From NCBI GenBank assembly GCA_017652965.1, contig JAGBZZ010000305.1, positions 1-7,168 of the forward strand: a stretch of 7,168 nt of DNA, written 5' to 3'. Below are positions 1 through 6,262 of this stretch, in pieces. Under the pieces are notes generated by a model, which made no database searches, was not told the origin of the DNA, and was given only the letters and a program-made list of their open reading frames with translations. Every line of letters begins with the position of its first letter. The stretch's first letter is position 1. The position numbers and the translations under genes were made by a program. The DNA comes from Clostridia bacterium (GTDB taxonomy: Bacteria > Bacillota_A > Clostridia > Oscillospirales > CAG-272).

Positions 1-449
1 TACTTCTCCTCCCCCGCGGGGTCATAGCAGTTCTGCCCGTCGATGGTCGCACGCCCCTCGCCTACAATGGCAATGTCATGCGCGCCGATGGCGCGGATGA
101 TGGCGTTGTTCCAGCGGCTGAAGGGCTGGATGGAGCGGGCGGTATAGCCCTCCACCGCCGTCGGTGCGAAGCTCTCGCGATCCTCCTCGGTGATCGGCTC
201 GACGGCGTCCTCGAGATAACGGGTGTACTCCTCGGGGTCGCGCACGCCGAGAAGGCAGGCGCCGTCAAGAAGCCGCAGGGTGATGCGCGAGCGCAGGCGG
301 ATGCCGCCCGTCAAAAAGCGCCCCTCGGGGATCACGACCTCGCCGCCGCCCGCAAGATAGCAGGCGTCAATGGTGGATTGGATCGCCTTTGTCGAAAGGC
401 TACCGTCGGAACGCGCACCGTAATCGGTAATCAGATATTTCGTACTCAT
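1..449 (-). CDS. GH28 polygalacturonase-like glycoside hydrolase, N-terminal part (3' end off window)
   Basis: The reading frame starts at ATG 449-447 and stays open to the window edge, giving 149 residues of a protein that is normally about 430-520 residues long. The N-terminus has the pattern typical of GH28 pectinases and the related pectate-lyase-3 fold: ITDYGARSDG (residues 7-16), an AIQSTIDAC helix (22-30), AGGGEVVIPEGRFLTGGI (33-50) and a strand ending LLDGACLLG (60-68). This is the first turn of a right-handed beta-helix. A later stretch, ATIDGQ (134-139), fits the next conserved part. The family cleaves alpha-1,4-galacturonosyl or related linkages in pectin or rhamnogalacturonan. The catalytic Asp residues and the GHG and RIK motifs would lie beyond the window, so activity cannot be judged. 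No signal peptide is present, which suggests action inside the cell on oligomers. It follows the DUF4838 gene by 27 bases and is probably co-transcribed with it. Family assignment is firm; the exact substrate is unknown. Confidence 0.9.
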   Translation of the reverse strand, partial: MSTKYLITDYGARSDGSLSTKAIQSTIDACYLAGGGEVVIPEGRFLTGGIRLRSRITLRLLDGACLLGVRDPEEYTRYLEDAVEPITEEDRESFAPTAVEGYTARSIQPFSRWNNAIIRAIGAHDIAIVGEGRATIDGQNCYDPAGEEK

Positions 450-466
450 TGCACTCTTCCTTTCCT
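447..466 (-). promoter_or_regulatory. Ribosome-binding leader of the GH28 gene
   Basis: On the - strand the start codon is preceded by AGGAAAGGAA, then GAGTGCA, then ATG. The GGAA/GGAAG purine block supports the start at 449. It lies within the 27-base gap after the DUF4838 stop, so no separate promoter is needed. The same leader pattern occurs before the DUF4838 gene, with 17 of 20 positions identical when the ATG is included. Confidence 0.6.
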
Positions 467-476
467 GTTACACGGG

Positions 477-2369
477 TCATCTTCTTGCAAATCTGGATTC
501 CAGCTCCTTGACAAGGCCGCGCCCGTCAAAGCGGGACTGTATCGAAAGCTCGGTCCTCGTGACATAGGCCTTCAGCGTTTCGATGATATCCTCATGCGGG
601 ATGCCGCGCGCACGGCGGGCAAACATCATGGAGGAGAGCGTGACAAAATCGGCATGGATGGCAAGAGTACGCCAGGCCATCACCTCGCTATCGGCACGAA
701 GCTCGGGATGTGCGGCGCGGAATTCCCCGATAAGCCCGGGAACACTGTCAAAATCGGCGGCAAGCTCGGGGGCAAGGCGGCGGCGCTCGTTGCGCAGGTA
801 GGAAAGGTGGAAGCGGCGTGTCAGCTCCTCAAGATAGGCGCGCACGGCGGGGCCCTTCTCGCCAAATTCGGCCGTAAAGTATTCGTTTGCCACCTCGTCA
901 TAATCGGCATCGCGGCACCAAAGGGTGCGCGCCATCATGTACATCGGAAGCCCCACGGGGAAGGCACAGCGGGTGTACTGGCAATTGACCGTGCCGTTAA
1001 GGCCGATGTCGCCAAGCGCCTTCATATCGCGCCAGATCACGCGGCAGACGCCCATATAGCCCGGGTCCTTCACGTGATCCCAGATCAGATAATAGTCAAA
1101 AAGGAAGCCGTCGCCCGCGAAGACCTCGCGCCAGTCGCGCAGGCAGGAGAGCACCTCGGCCGTGCCGTATGGCATGCGCGAGGCGGTCTTATCCTCGCTC
1201 CGCCACAGCCAGCGGTTGCGGAGAAAGGGGATGGACGGCAGGGTCTTTGCCTCCTCGATCCCGTCGGCGTAGGACTCCTCGTAGGTGCGGGAGTTGGGCG
1301 CCAGCATCAGAATAAAGCGGTCGGGGTTTTTAAGCCGCGCACGCAGGGGGGCAAAGATCAGGTCGAAATACGCGAGAAAGACGAGCTTGGTCGTGATCCC
1401 GCGTGCCGTCAGCTCTTCGTCGATCTCGTTGAGAAGATCCACGTACTGGTCGGAGGGGCGGATATCGCGGCACCGCTCGCACTCGCAGAAATTGGCGTGC
1501 CCGTCAGAAAGCCAGAAATGCACGGCCGAAACGCCCGGATGCCCCGCACAGTAATCGGCCACCGCCGTAACAAGCCGACGGCGGACGTCCTTGCGCCCGT
1601 AGCAGAGGTTGGTCATGAGGGGGGACCCGGCGTAAAGCTTTTTCTCACCGTCAAGGACGGCGATCGCATCCATAAAATCGGCAGGGAGGCTATCCGCATC
1701 CACGGCGCGCCAGCCATCCCCCGCGACCCCGTAGGGCTCGCAGGTCCACCCATGGCCGATGGCCTGGTGGTCAAGCCCGCGCCGCTTCATCTCGCGGACG
1801 ATCCTATCGTGGATCTCGTCCAGCTCCTTTGGCGTGTAGGGGCCCTTCTCATACTCGGGGTTTGCGGGATCCTCACGCCAGCTGCGGAAGAAGTTGGTCG
1901 GACGGAAAAACTGGATAAAGTAGGTGTTCATCCCCACCTTCGGCAAAAAGGCGATCATGTCCATCACGTTCTTCTCGGAGATCGCGCCCTCCATGCAAAC
2001 GCCGCGATAGCGGTAGGAGGGGGTCTCGGCCACCGAGACGTTTATAGCGGCAGGCGCAAGCGCGCGCTTTGGGATATGCTCGCCCGCCTCGTCGGGGCAG
2101 GTGAAGCGACAGCCAAGCTCATAAAGAAAGCGGTAAACGGCAATGAGGACGGCACGGGGGCTGACCCCCGCAATACGGCCGACACCTTCCCTGACGTCGA
2201 TCTCGATGCGGTCGCTTTCGGGATCCCCGGCAAGGAGCGCAAGCGAGAGCGAAAGCCCCCCCTCACCCACGGCCAGGGTATCGTCCATTGCCGAAAGGCA
2301 CCGCCAAAGCTCCTCGGCGGCATATTCCGAGGTTTCACCCTCGGGGCGGGACACAAGCTGATAGGTCAT
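477..2369 (-). CDS. DUF4838 domain-containing protein, glycosidase-like
   Basis: This is a 630-residue protein starting at ATG 2369-2367 and ending at TGA 479-477. Residues about 1-115 resemble the small alpha/beta domain found before the barrel in GH67 alpha-glucuronidases and GH20 enzymes: an AAEELWRCL helix (17-25), then DRIEIDVREGVGRIAGVSPRAVLIAVYRFL in sequence (53-82), then ELGCRFTCPDEAGEHIP (84-100). The middle part has barrel-like strands such as YRYRGVCMEG (119-128) and GLDHQAIGHGW (198-208). It also holds HFWLSDGHANFCECERC (284-300), which matches the Cys-x-Cys-x2-Cys motif typical of DUF4838. The C-terminal 130 residues look helical. There is no signal peptide. DUF4838 has no settled biochemical role; such genes are common in polysaccharide-use loci, and the N-terminal fold hints at uronic-acid-containing substrates. 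The gene has its own strong promoter and is followed 27 bases later by a GH28 gene. Family call is confident; catalysis is inferred. Confidence 0.87.
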   Translation of the reverse strand: MTYQLVSRPEGETSEYAAEELWRCLSAMDDTLAVGEGGLSLSLALLAGDPESDRIEIDVREGVGRIAGVSPRAVLIAVYRFLYELGCRFTCPDEAGEHIPKRALAPAAINVSVAETPSYRYRGVCMEGAISEKNVMDMIAFLPKVGMNTYFIQFFRPTNFFRSWREDPANPEYEKGPYTPKELDEIHDRIVREMKRRGLDHQAIGHGWTCEPYGVAGDGWRAVDADSLPADFMDAIAVLDGEKKLYAGSPLMTNLCYGRKDVRRRLVTAVADYCAGHPGVSAVHFWLSDGHANFCECERCRDIRPSDQYVDLLNEIDEELTARGITTKLVFLAYFDLIFAPLRARLKNPDRFILMLAPNSRTYEESYADGIEEAKTLPSIPFLRNRWLWRSEDKTASRMPYGTAEVLSCLRDWREVFAGDGFLFDYYLIWDHVKDPGYMGVCRVIWRDMKALGDIGLNGTVNCQYTRCAFPVGLPMYMMARTLWCRDADYDEVANEYFTAEFGEKGPAVRAYLEELTRRFHLSYLRNERRRLAPELAADFDSVPGLIGEFRAAHPELRADSEVMAWRTLAIHADFVTLSSMMFARRARGIPHEDIIETLKAYVTRTELSIQSRFDGRGLVKELESRFARR

Positions 2370-2386
2370 AGCACGGTTCCTTTCCT
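2367..2386 (-). promoter_or_regulatory. Ribosome-binding leader of the DUF4838 gene
   Basis: The - strand reads AGGAAAGGAA, CCGTGCT, ATG. The purine-rich block sets the start at 2369. The leader is almost the same as that before the GH28 gene, which suggests similar translation levels or a shared origin. The motif GCACGGT also appears twice here on the + strand, at 2371-2377 and 2391-2397, exactly 20 bases apart. Confidence 0.6.
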
Positions 2387-2426
2387 TATTGCACGGTGGC
2401 AGTCATGTTTCTGTCTCTTTGACAAA

Positions 2427-2455
2427 AGGATACACCCTTTCCGCATCCTTGTCAA
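2427..2455 (-). promoter_or_regulatory. Sigma-A promoter for the DUF4838-GH28 unit
   Basis: Read on the - strand, a consensus -35 TTGACA (2455-2450) is followed by a 17-base spacer and a -10 TATCCT (2432-2427). Transcription would start near 2420, leaving about a 50-base leader before the DUF4838 start. The match is strong enough to drive the two-gene unit on its own, so regulation would need a repressor or control elsewhere. A small palindrome, AAAACCGTTTT (2459-2469), sits directly upstream of the -35 box. Confidence 0.8.
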
Positions 2456-2556
2456 TAGAAAACCGTTTTTTCGTAAGGGAATACAGGAAAATTCCAAGGG
2501 ATGGCGGCTTGCCGTTTTCTTTCCCCCGCGCGTTTATCGGTTGTGCGCGACACGGT

Positions 2557-2597
2557 AAAAGAGAGAACAAATCGTAAACCGAAATGTCCTCTCTTTT
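2557..2597 (-). terminator. Stem-loop with U-run after the transporter gene
   Basis: In the - strand transcript, AAAAGAGAGGACA (2597-2585) can pair with TGTTCTCTCTTTT (2569-2557): 13 pairs, one of them G-U. The loop contains a further TCG/CGA pairing. The 3' arm ends in four U residues. It begins 33 bases after the EamA stop at 2631 and ahead of the next promoter, which fits a rho-independent terminator of the three-gene operon. The stem is AT-rich at its base and the U-run is short, so termination may be partial. On the + strand the same element forms a slightly weaker hairpin with one A-C mismatch. Confidence 0.55.
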
Positions 2598-2630
2598 CCC
2601 TATAAGGTCGTGGACGGACTCCTTCGCCCT

Positions 2631-3521
2631 TCACGAAAGATTCATGAAAAGGATCGCCGCAAGGGCAATAAGGATCCCCAGTGCGCTGCGCCTTGTGATC
2701 CTTTCCCCAAAAAGCAGGCTTGCCAGAATCGCGGAGGAAATAAGGTTGGCCGCCTGCAGGGTGGGATACATCTGCGTGGCGGGGATCGCCCCTGCCGCCA
2801 GCGTCTTGAAAAGGACGTTGGCATACAAGGCCACCGACATCAAGAGAAAGATCGACACGTGGCGCCGATCCAAAAGCGCGGGATTGCGTCCCGCCTTCTT
2901 AGCCGCATAGATCGCCAGCACGGCAAGCTGAGGCACAAGCATCAGAAAATAGGTGTAAAAGGTGAAAACGCTTGCCTCCCCCAGCCCCTCCTTGGTATAG
3001 ACCCTTTGCATAAAATCCGAAAGCGCCGCACCGAGGCCGCCCAGTAAAAGGGTGACGGCCGCCCGGGGGGTGATACGCCCCGAGATCCGGCGATTATAAA
3101 GCGACATGACGTAAAGCGCCGGCAGCAAAAGGGCAAAGCCGACAAGCCGCACAGGGCGCAGGGCGTCCCCATACACAAGGTGGCCGAGAAGCGCCGTGAC
3201 CACCGAGGCCAGCATGGTGATAAGGCTGAGAAACACGTAGGCCTCGCTTTTGTAGGCGTATAACCAGCTAATGGAGAAAAGCGCCATACAAAGCGAGGAA
3301 ATACACGCGACAAGGAGGGCGGCGGGCGAGAGCGCAAGGCCGCCTATCCCCACCTTATACAGTGCCACGCAAAGGCCGATCGCGGCGCAAAAGAGGGTGC
3401 GAAGCGTGTTGACGGTAAAGCCGTCATACAGGGTCGTGACGTCGCGGCTGACCCGCTTCCCGGCAAAGCCCTTAGTAAGACCGGCAACAAGCGCCAGTGT
3501 CAGAAAGAGATACGGCATCAC
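2631..3521 (-). CDS. EamA/DMT-family membrane transporter
   Basis: This 296-residue protein has about ten hydrophobic segments (roughly 3-19, 36-57, 64-86, 93-113, 124-142, 153-171, 184-206, 222-244, 246-272 and 278-295), the size and two-repeat layout of EamA-type drug/metabolite transporters. Each half ends in a family-like stretch: LLGHLVYGDALRPVRLVGFA (111-130) and LLFGERITRRSALGILIALA (269-288), where a helix end with G-(E/D) is followed by the last helix. Members carry varied small solutes, including sugars (the RhaT relatives), amino acids and nucleotide precursors, so the substrate is open; the setting suggests a sugar or sugar acid. The annotated start is GTG at 3521, which overlaps the upstream TGA in GTGATG. 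An ATG start one codon later (3518-3516) shares a single base with that stop. A GGGGA at 3535-3531 could serve the GTG. Either way, translation is probably coupled to the Gfo/Idh gene. Confidence 0.88.
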   Translation of the reverse strand: MMPYLFLTLALVAGLTKGFAGKRVSRDVTTLYDGFTVNTLRTLFCAAIGLCVALYKVGIGGLALSPAALLVACISSLCMALFSISWLYAYKSEAYVFLSLITMLASVVTALLGHLVYGDALRPVRLVGFALLLPALYVMSLYNRRISGRITPRAAVTLLLGGLGAALSDFMQRVYTKEGLGEASVFTFYTYFLMLVPQLAVLAIYAAKKAGRNPALLDRRHVSIFLLMSVALYANVLFKTLAAGAIPATQMYPTLQAANLISSAILASLLFGERITRRSALGILIALAAILFMNLS

Positions 3522-4729
3522 TCCACGCTATCCCCGAAATCCGGCACGTCCAGAGGGATCCCCCCCTGCTTGCAGGATTCGATCGCCACAAGCCCGGGGA
3601 CGGTGTAGCGCGCCGCACGGGCAGCATTCAGGATAGGCTGACGCCCGGTGACGACCGCCTTGACGAAATCGTCGATCAAAAGCTTGTGCGAGGCCATATG
3701 GCCGTTCTGCTTCACGGTGTCATATTCCTTCGGAAGTCTTGCTACCTCGCCCGCCTGCACTGCGGCCGCCGAGCCCCCCTGCCACATGCTGTTGGCCACA
3801 CACTCCATAAAGCTCGGGTCGCCCTTGTGCGCCACCATCTCGGCGGGGTTCACGTAGTCGCTCACGTCGGTAAGCCTCACGTGCTCCCTCTCGCTTTCCC
3901 TGTCGCGCTCTACCAAGATATGCTGAGCGTTACTGAACTCGTACCCGCCAAGGGTGCCGTAGAGGGCCGAAATGTAGGAGCTGGGGCTCTTCCAGCCGAT
4001 GCGCCTTGCCTCGGTGACCCTGGCCGTGCCGCCGTTTGCCAGCTCCATCAGCACGTATTGATTGGAAAACTCGTTGTCCCAGTAGTTTTGCCCCTTACCA
4101 AAGCGCCCGTCCCCCTCTGTGTCACGGTAGCCGAAGCACGAGACCCTTTTCACGTACGAGTCGACAGCCGAAAGGATCATGGCCGTGGAGTGCGTGGGGT
4201 AAAGCAGGGGCGGCATCCCGCCCTCCATCGGGGTCTTGCCGTAGCTGATAGCGTCAATGTCGTGGTAGTACTGGGATGCCCCGTACACAAACTTGCCAAA
4301 GCGCCCCGCAGCGTACGCCTCACGGCAGAACATGGCGCAGGGGTAATAATAGCAGGTCTCGCCCATCATATAAATAAGGCCGCTCTTTCTTACCCTTTCC
4401 ACGATCTCACCGCACTCCTCCACGGTCGTGGCCATGGGGACGGCCGAATATACGTGCTTGCCCGCATCCAGTGCCGCAAGCACCAGGTCCCCGTGTAGGT
4501 GACGCTGGGTGAAGATCAGGACGCCGTCGATATCCTCTCGCGCTATCACCTCCTCAAAGCTATCGATGATGGGTGTGCCGAATTTTTTCGAGTAATCCTG
4601 CGCCCGCTCGGGGATCTTATCGCAAACGTAGACCCTCTCGACCATGGGATGTGCCAGGCAAAGCGGCACAAAAAATCTGGCAAAGCCTCCGCATCCGATG
4701 AAGGCTAAGGTGATCTTTTCTTTTTTCAT
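3518..4729 (-). CDS. Gfo/Idh/MocA-family NAD(P)-binding protein with altered EKP motif
   Basis: This 403-residue protein opens with a Rossmann fold: strand ITLAFIGCGGFA with the dinucleotide loop G12-C-G14-G-F-A17, and acid D37 at the end of the second strand (VYVCD), which favours NAD over NADP. The fold continues through DGVLIFTQRHLHGD (68-81) and GKHVYSAVPMATT (90-102). Most family members have Glu-Lys-Pro at residues 96-98, where Lys is the usual catalytic or cofactor-contacting residue; here it is Ala-Val-Pro. The C-terminal alpha/beta domain has MPPLLYPTHSTAMI (172-185), in which H180 matches the conserved active-site histidine. Typical members oxidise or reduce sugars, inositols or sugar acids; some relatives (GH109 and similar) use NAD to hydrolyse glycosides. 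Without the Lys the reaction here is uncertain. There is no signal peptide. The start at 4729 has GAGG (4741-4738) eight bases upstream. It lies 15 bases after the serine hydrolase gene and overlaps the transporter gene. Confidence 0.88.
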   Translation of the reverse strand: MKKEKITLAFIGCGGFARFFVPLCLAHPMVERVYVCDKIPERAQDYSKKFGTPIIDSFEEVIAREDIDGVLIFTQRHLHGDLVLAALDAGKHVYSAVPMATTVEECGEIVERVRKSGLIYMMGETCYYYPCAMFCREAYAAGRFGKFVYGASQYYHDIDAISYGKTPMEGGMPPLLYPTHSTAMILSAVDSYVKRVSCFGYRDTEGDGRFGKGQNYWDNEFSNQYVLMELANGGTARVTEARRIGWKSPSSYISALYGTLGGYEFSNAQHILVERDRESEREHVRLTDVSDYVNPAEMVAHKGDPSFMECVANSMWQGGSAAAVQAGEVARLPKEYDTVKQNGHMASHKLLIDDFVKAVVTGRQPILNAARAARYTVPGLVAIESCKQGGIPLDVPDFGDSVE

Positions 4730-4744
4730 AGCGGTATCCTCACT

Positions 4745-6139
4745 TTAATCTTTTTTGGCAGTGCCGTACGCGTACCCCACAAAATCATCAAAAAAGAACT
4801 GCGCGTTCTTGCTCATCTTAATGGCGATCCGATCGCCGAGAAAGGAGAAATGCATGGTGAGATTTCCTACGAAGATATCCTCGGCGTACACCGAAAGGCG
4901 CAGCGTCCTCTCCTCGCACCACTCGCCAAGCACACTGCAACGGTAGCGCATCCGTGCGGTGGGGTCAAAAAGCCGCTTGCCGCTGTACGCCTCGGGAAAA
5001 AGGGTGACACGCTCCTTGCCGATCGCAAATTCCAGCCGCTTTGTTTCCCCGTACCGTCTGTAAAGGAGGGCCGAGACCCCGTCGCCTTTTTCGAAGCGTA
5101 CCGCCTCGATATGCATGGGATTTTCCTCTAAGCCATACTCCCGATCGCAGATCTCATCAAACGGCCCATCGGTCAGCGGGGCAACCTGCGCCCCTTCGTA
5201 TTCTACCCGGTCAGTGATGGGAAAGGCGGGCAGAATCTCGCCGTACATGGCGTCAAGCAGCTCGTTATAGGTCGTGTCATTGGCCGCAGTGTCGGCCGTG
5301 CAGGCAAACACAAGTCCCCGCCCGGGAAAGCCCACGGCAAGCTGACCGCCCAGCCCCTTGAAGGCAAAGGCCCCCTCGGGCAGTGTCCATATCTGATAAC
5401 CGTAGCCGCAGCGGTAGGGGCTGGCGCCCGCACTGTCCACCGCCCTCGTGAGAGGGGAGATTGCCGCGCTGACGTAATCCCTTGGAAGCAGCTGCTTGCC
5501 ACCGGCATACCCCTTTTGTAAGAGAAGATTGGCAATCCGTGCGATGTCAGCCGTGGTGGCGATCACACCCGAGCCGCCCCAGGCTTCACCGTCCGGCCCC
5601 TCTAAGCAGTAGAGATCGCGGCTCACCCCGATCTCATCGAACAAGGGGCGCAGATACGTGCAAAAGTCAAGACCGCTGATATGCTTGACAAGCGCGGCCA
5701 GCAGGTAACTGCCGCAGCTGTCATAATACCACAGCATGCCCGGCGGATGCGTGGGCGCCCCCTTAAAGTAGGAGGCCGTCCAATCGGTGCAGCCCGCACC
5801 GTAGATCGGCTTTGAGTATGCCGTTTGCATCATCAGCGCGTGGCGCACAGTCACCTCCTTCAAAAGGGGATGTGCGGCCGCGGTATCAAAGCGATCGGCA
5901 AACAGGTCGGTCAGCCTGCTGTCAAGCGAAAGCTTCCCCTCTCCGACCAGCCGCCCGATTGCCACCGCTACCACCGATTTACTGGCCGAATACATGCGGG
6001 TGGGAGTCTTTGCCGTGTAGGGCGGGCGGTACCGCTCGGCAGTCAGAACGCCGTTTTCCATCAGTACACAGCCGTGCAAGCGGACAAGGCGGTTTTTTAG
6101 CCGCCGCTCAAAATTCTCAAGCAGAATGTGACGGTCCAT
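4745..6139 (-). CDS. Beta-lactamase-fold serine hydrolase (class C / family VIII esterase type)
   Basis: This 464-residue protein has the three motifs of the PF00144 serine hydrolases. S51-A-S-K54, in MYSASKSVVAVAIG, supplies the nucleophile and its base. Y139-D-S141, in WYYDSCGSYLLA, is the Tyr motif, with Ser in place of the usual Asn. KGLGGQ (261-266) occupies the third (KTG/HxG-like) position. The ASKS helix is followed by the common GRLVGEGKLSLDSRL (62-76). The catalytic domain ends near residue 310; the last 150 residues form a beta-rich domain of unknown type, ending MHFSFLGDRIAIKMSKNAQFF. No signal peptide or lipobox is seen, so it is likely cytoplasmic, which argues against peptidoglycan or drug hydrolysis. 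Such proteins can be esterases, D-amino acid amidases or beta-lactamases; in this locus an acetyl- or other sugar-ester hydrolase is plausible. An AGGAGG (6151-6146) six bases upstream fixes the start. First gene of the operon. Confidence 0.9.
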   Translation of the reverse strand: MDRHILLENFERRLKNRLVRLHGCVLMENGVLTAERYRPPYTAKTPTRMYSASKSVVAVAIGRLVGEGKLSLDSRLTDLFADRFDTAAAHPLLKEVTVRHALMMQTAYSKPIYGAGCTDWTASYFKGAPTHPPGMLWYYDSCGSYLLAALVKHISGLDFCTYLRPLFDEIGVSRDLYCLEGPDGEAWGGSGVIATTADIARIANLLLQKGYAGGKQLLPRDYVSAAISPLTRAVDSAGASPYRCGYGYQIWTLPEGAFAFKGLGGQLAVGFPGRGLVFACTADTAANDTTYNELLDAMYGEILPAFPITDRVEYEGAQVAPLTDGPFDEICDREYGLEENPMHIEAVRFEKGDGVSALLYRRYGETKRLEFAIGKERVTLFPEAYSGKRLFDPTARMRYRCSVLGEWCEERTLRLSVYAEDIFVGNLTMHFSFLGDRIAIKMSKNAQFFFDDFVGYAYGTAKKD

Positions 6140-6145
6140 ATCGAT

Positions 6146-6175
6146 CCTCCTCAGGGTTCTGGCTTCATTGTAGCA
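6146..6175 (-). promoter_or_regulatory. Extended -10 promoter and ribosome binding site of the three-gene operon
   Basis: On the - strand, TGCTACAAT (6175-6167) is a good extended -10 element (TGn plus TACAAT). The expected -35 position, 17 bases upstream (6195-6190), reads TAGCAT, a poor match. Transcription would start near 6160 with a leader of about 20 bases containing AGGAGG (6151-6146), six bases before the ATG at 6139. A promoter with a weak -35 is the usual target of an AraC-type activator, and one copy of a repeated motif lies just upstream. Confidence 0.6.
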
Positions 6176-6201
6176 GAAGAGACGGCGGTATGCTATGGCT
6201 G

Positions 6202-6262
6202 TTTTTCACCGAAAATTGTGTTTTTTGTACCTTTCGCACCATCCTATCCTTGCTTTTTCACC
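6202..6262. promoter_or_regulatory. Candidate AraC operator: TTTTTCACC repeats in the divergent promoter
   Basis: The 9-mer TTTTTCACC occurs at 6202-6210 and again at 6254-6262, in the same direction. A weaker copy, TTTCGCACC, with two changes, lies between them at 6232-6240. Starts are 30 and 22 bases apart, near three and two helical turns, so the copies face roughly the same side of the DNA. The first copy sits about 42-50 bases upstream of the operon's predicted start site, the place expected for an activator touching RNA polymerase. The second overlaps the regulator's own -35 box, which would suit autorepression. Binding by the adjacent AraC protein is inferred from position only. Confidence 0.4.

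Noticed and set aside
2386..2406. A seven-codon upstream frame (MTATVQ and stop) in the DUF4838 leader, ending at the Shine-Dalgarno of the main gene.
   Set aside because: It has only a weak GAGAC-like sequence before its ATG and no sign of a leader-peptide function such as a run of regulatory codons. Chance is the simpler reading.
2458..2471. A CcpA (cre) site over the palindrome upstream of TTGACA.
   Set aside because: The CG centre fits, but the four outer consensus positions (TG and CA) do not match.
78..2558. An 826-residue open frame on the + strand opposite the DUF4838 and GH28 genes.
   Set aside because: Its translation is rich in Gly, Ala, Lys, His and Arg with no recognisable domain, runs straight through the intergenic region and promoter, and mirrors the codon bias of clear - strand genes. 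It is a shadow frame.
3497..4498. A 333-residue + strand frame opposite the Gfo/Idh gene.
   Set aside because: It has no ribosome site or domain and lies wholly across a well-supported gene on the other strand.
4745..6139. A true antibiotic beta-lactamase or a penicillin-binding protein.
   Set aside because: No signal peptide or membrane anchor is present, and the gene sits in a sugar-use operon with an AraC regulator; a cytoplasmic esterase-type role fits better.
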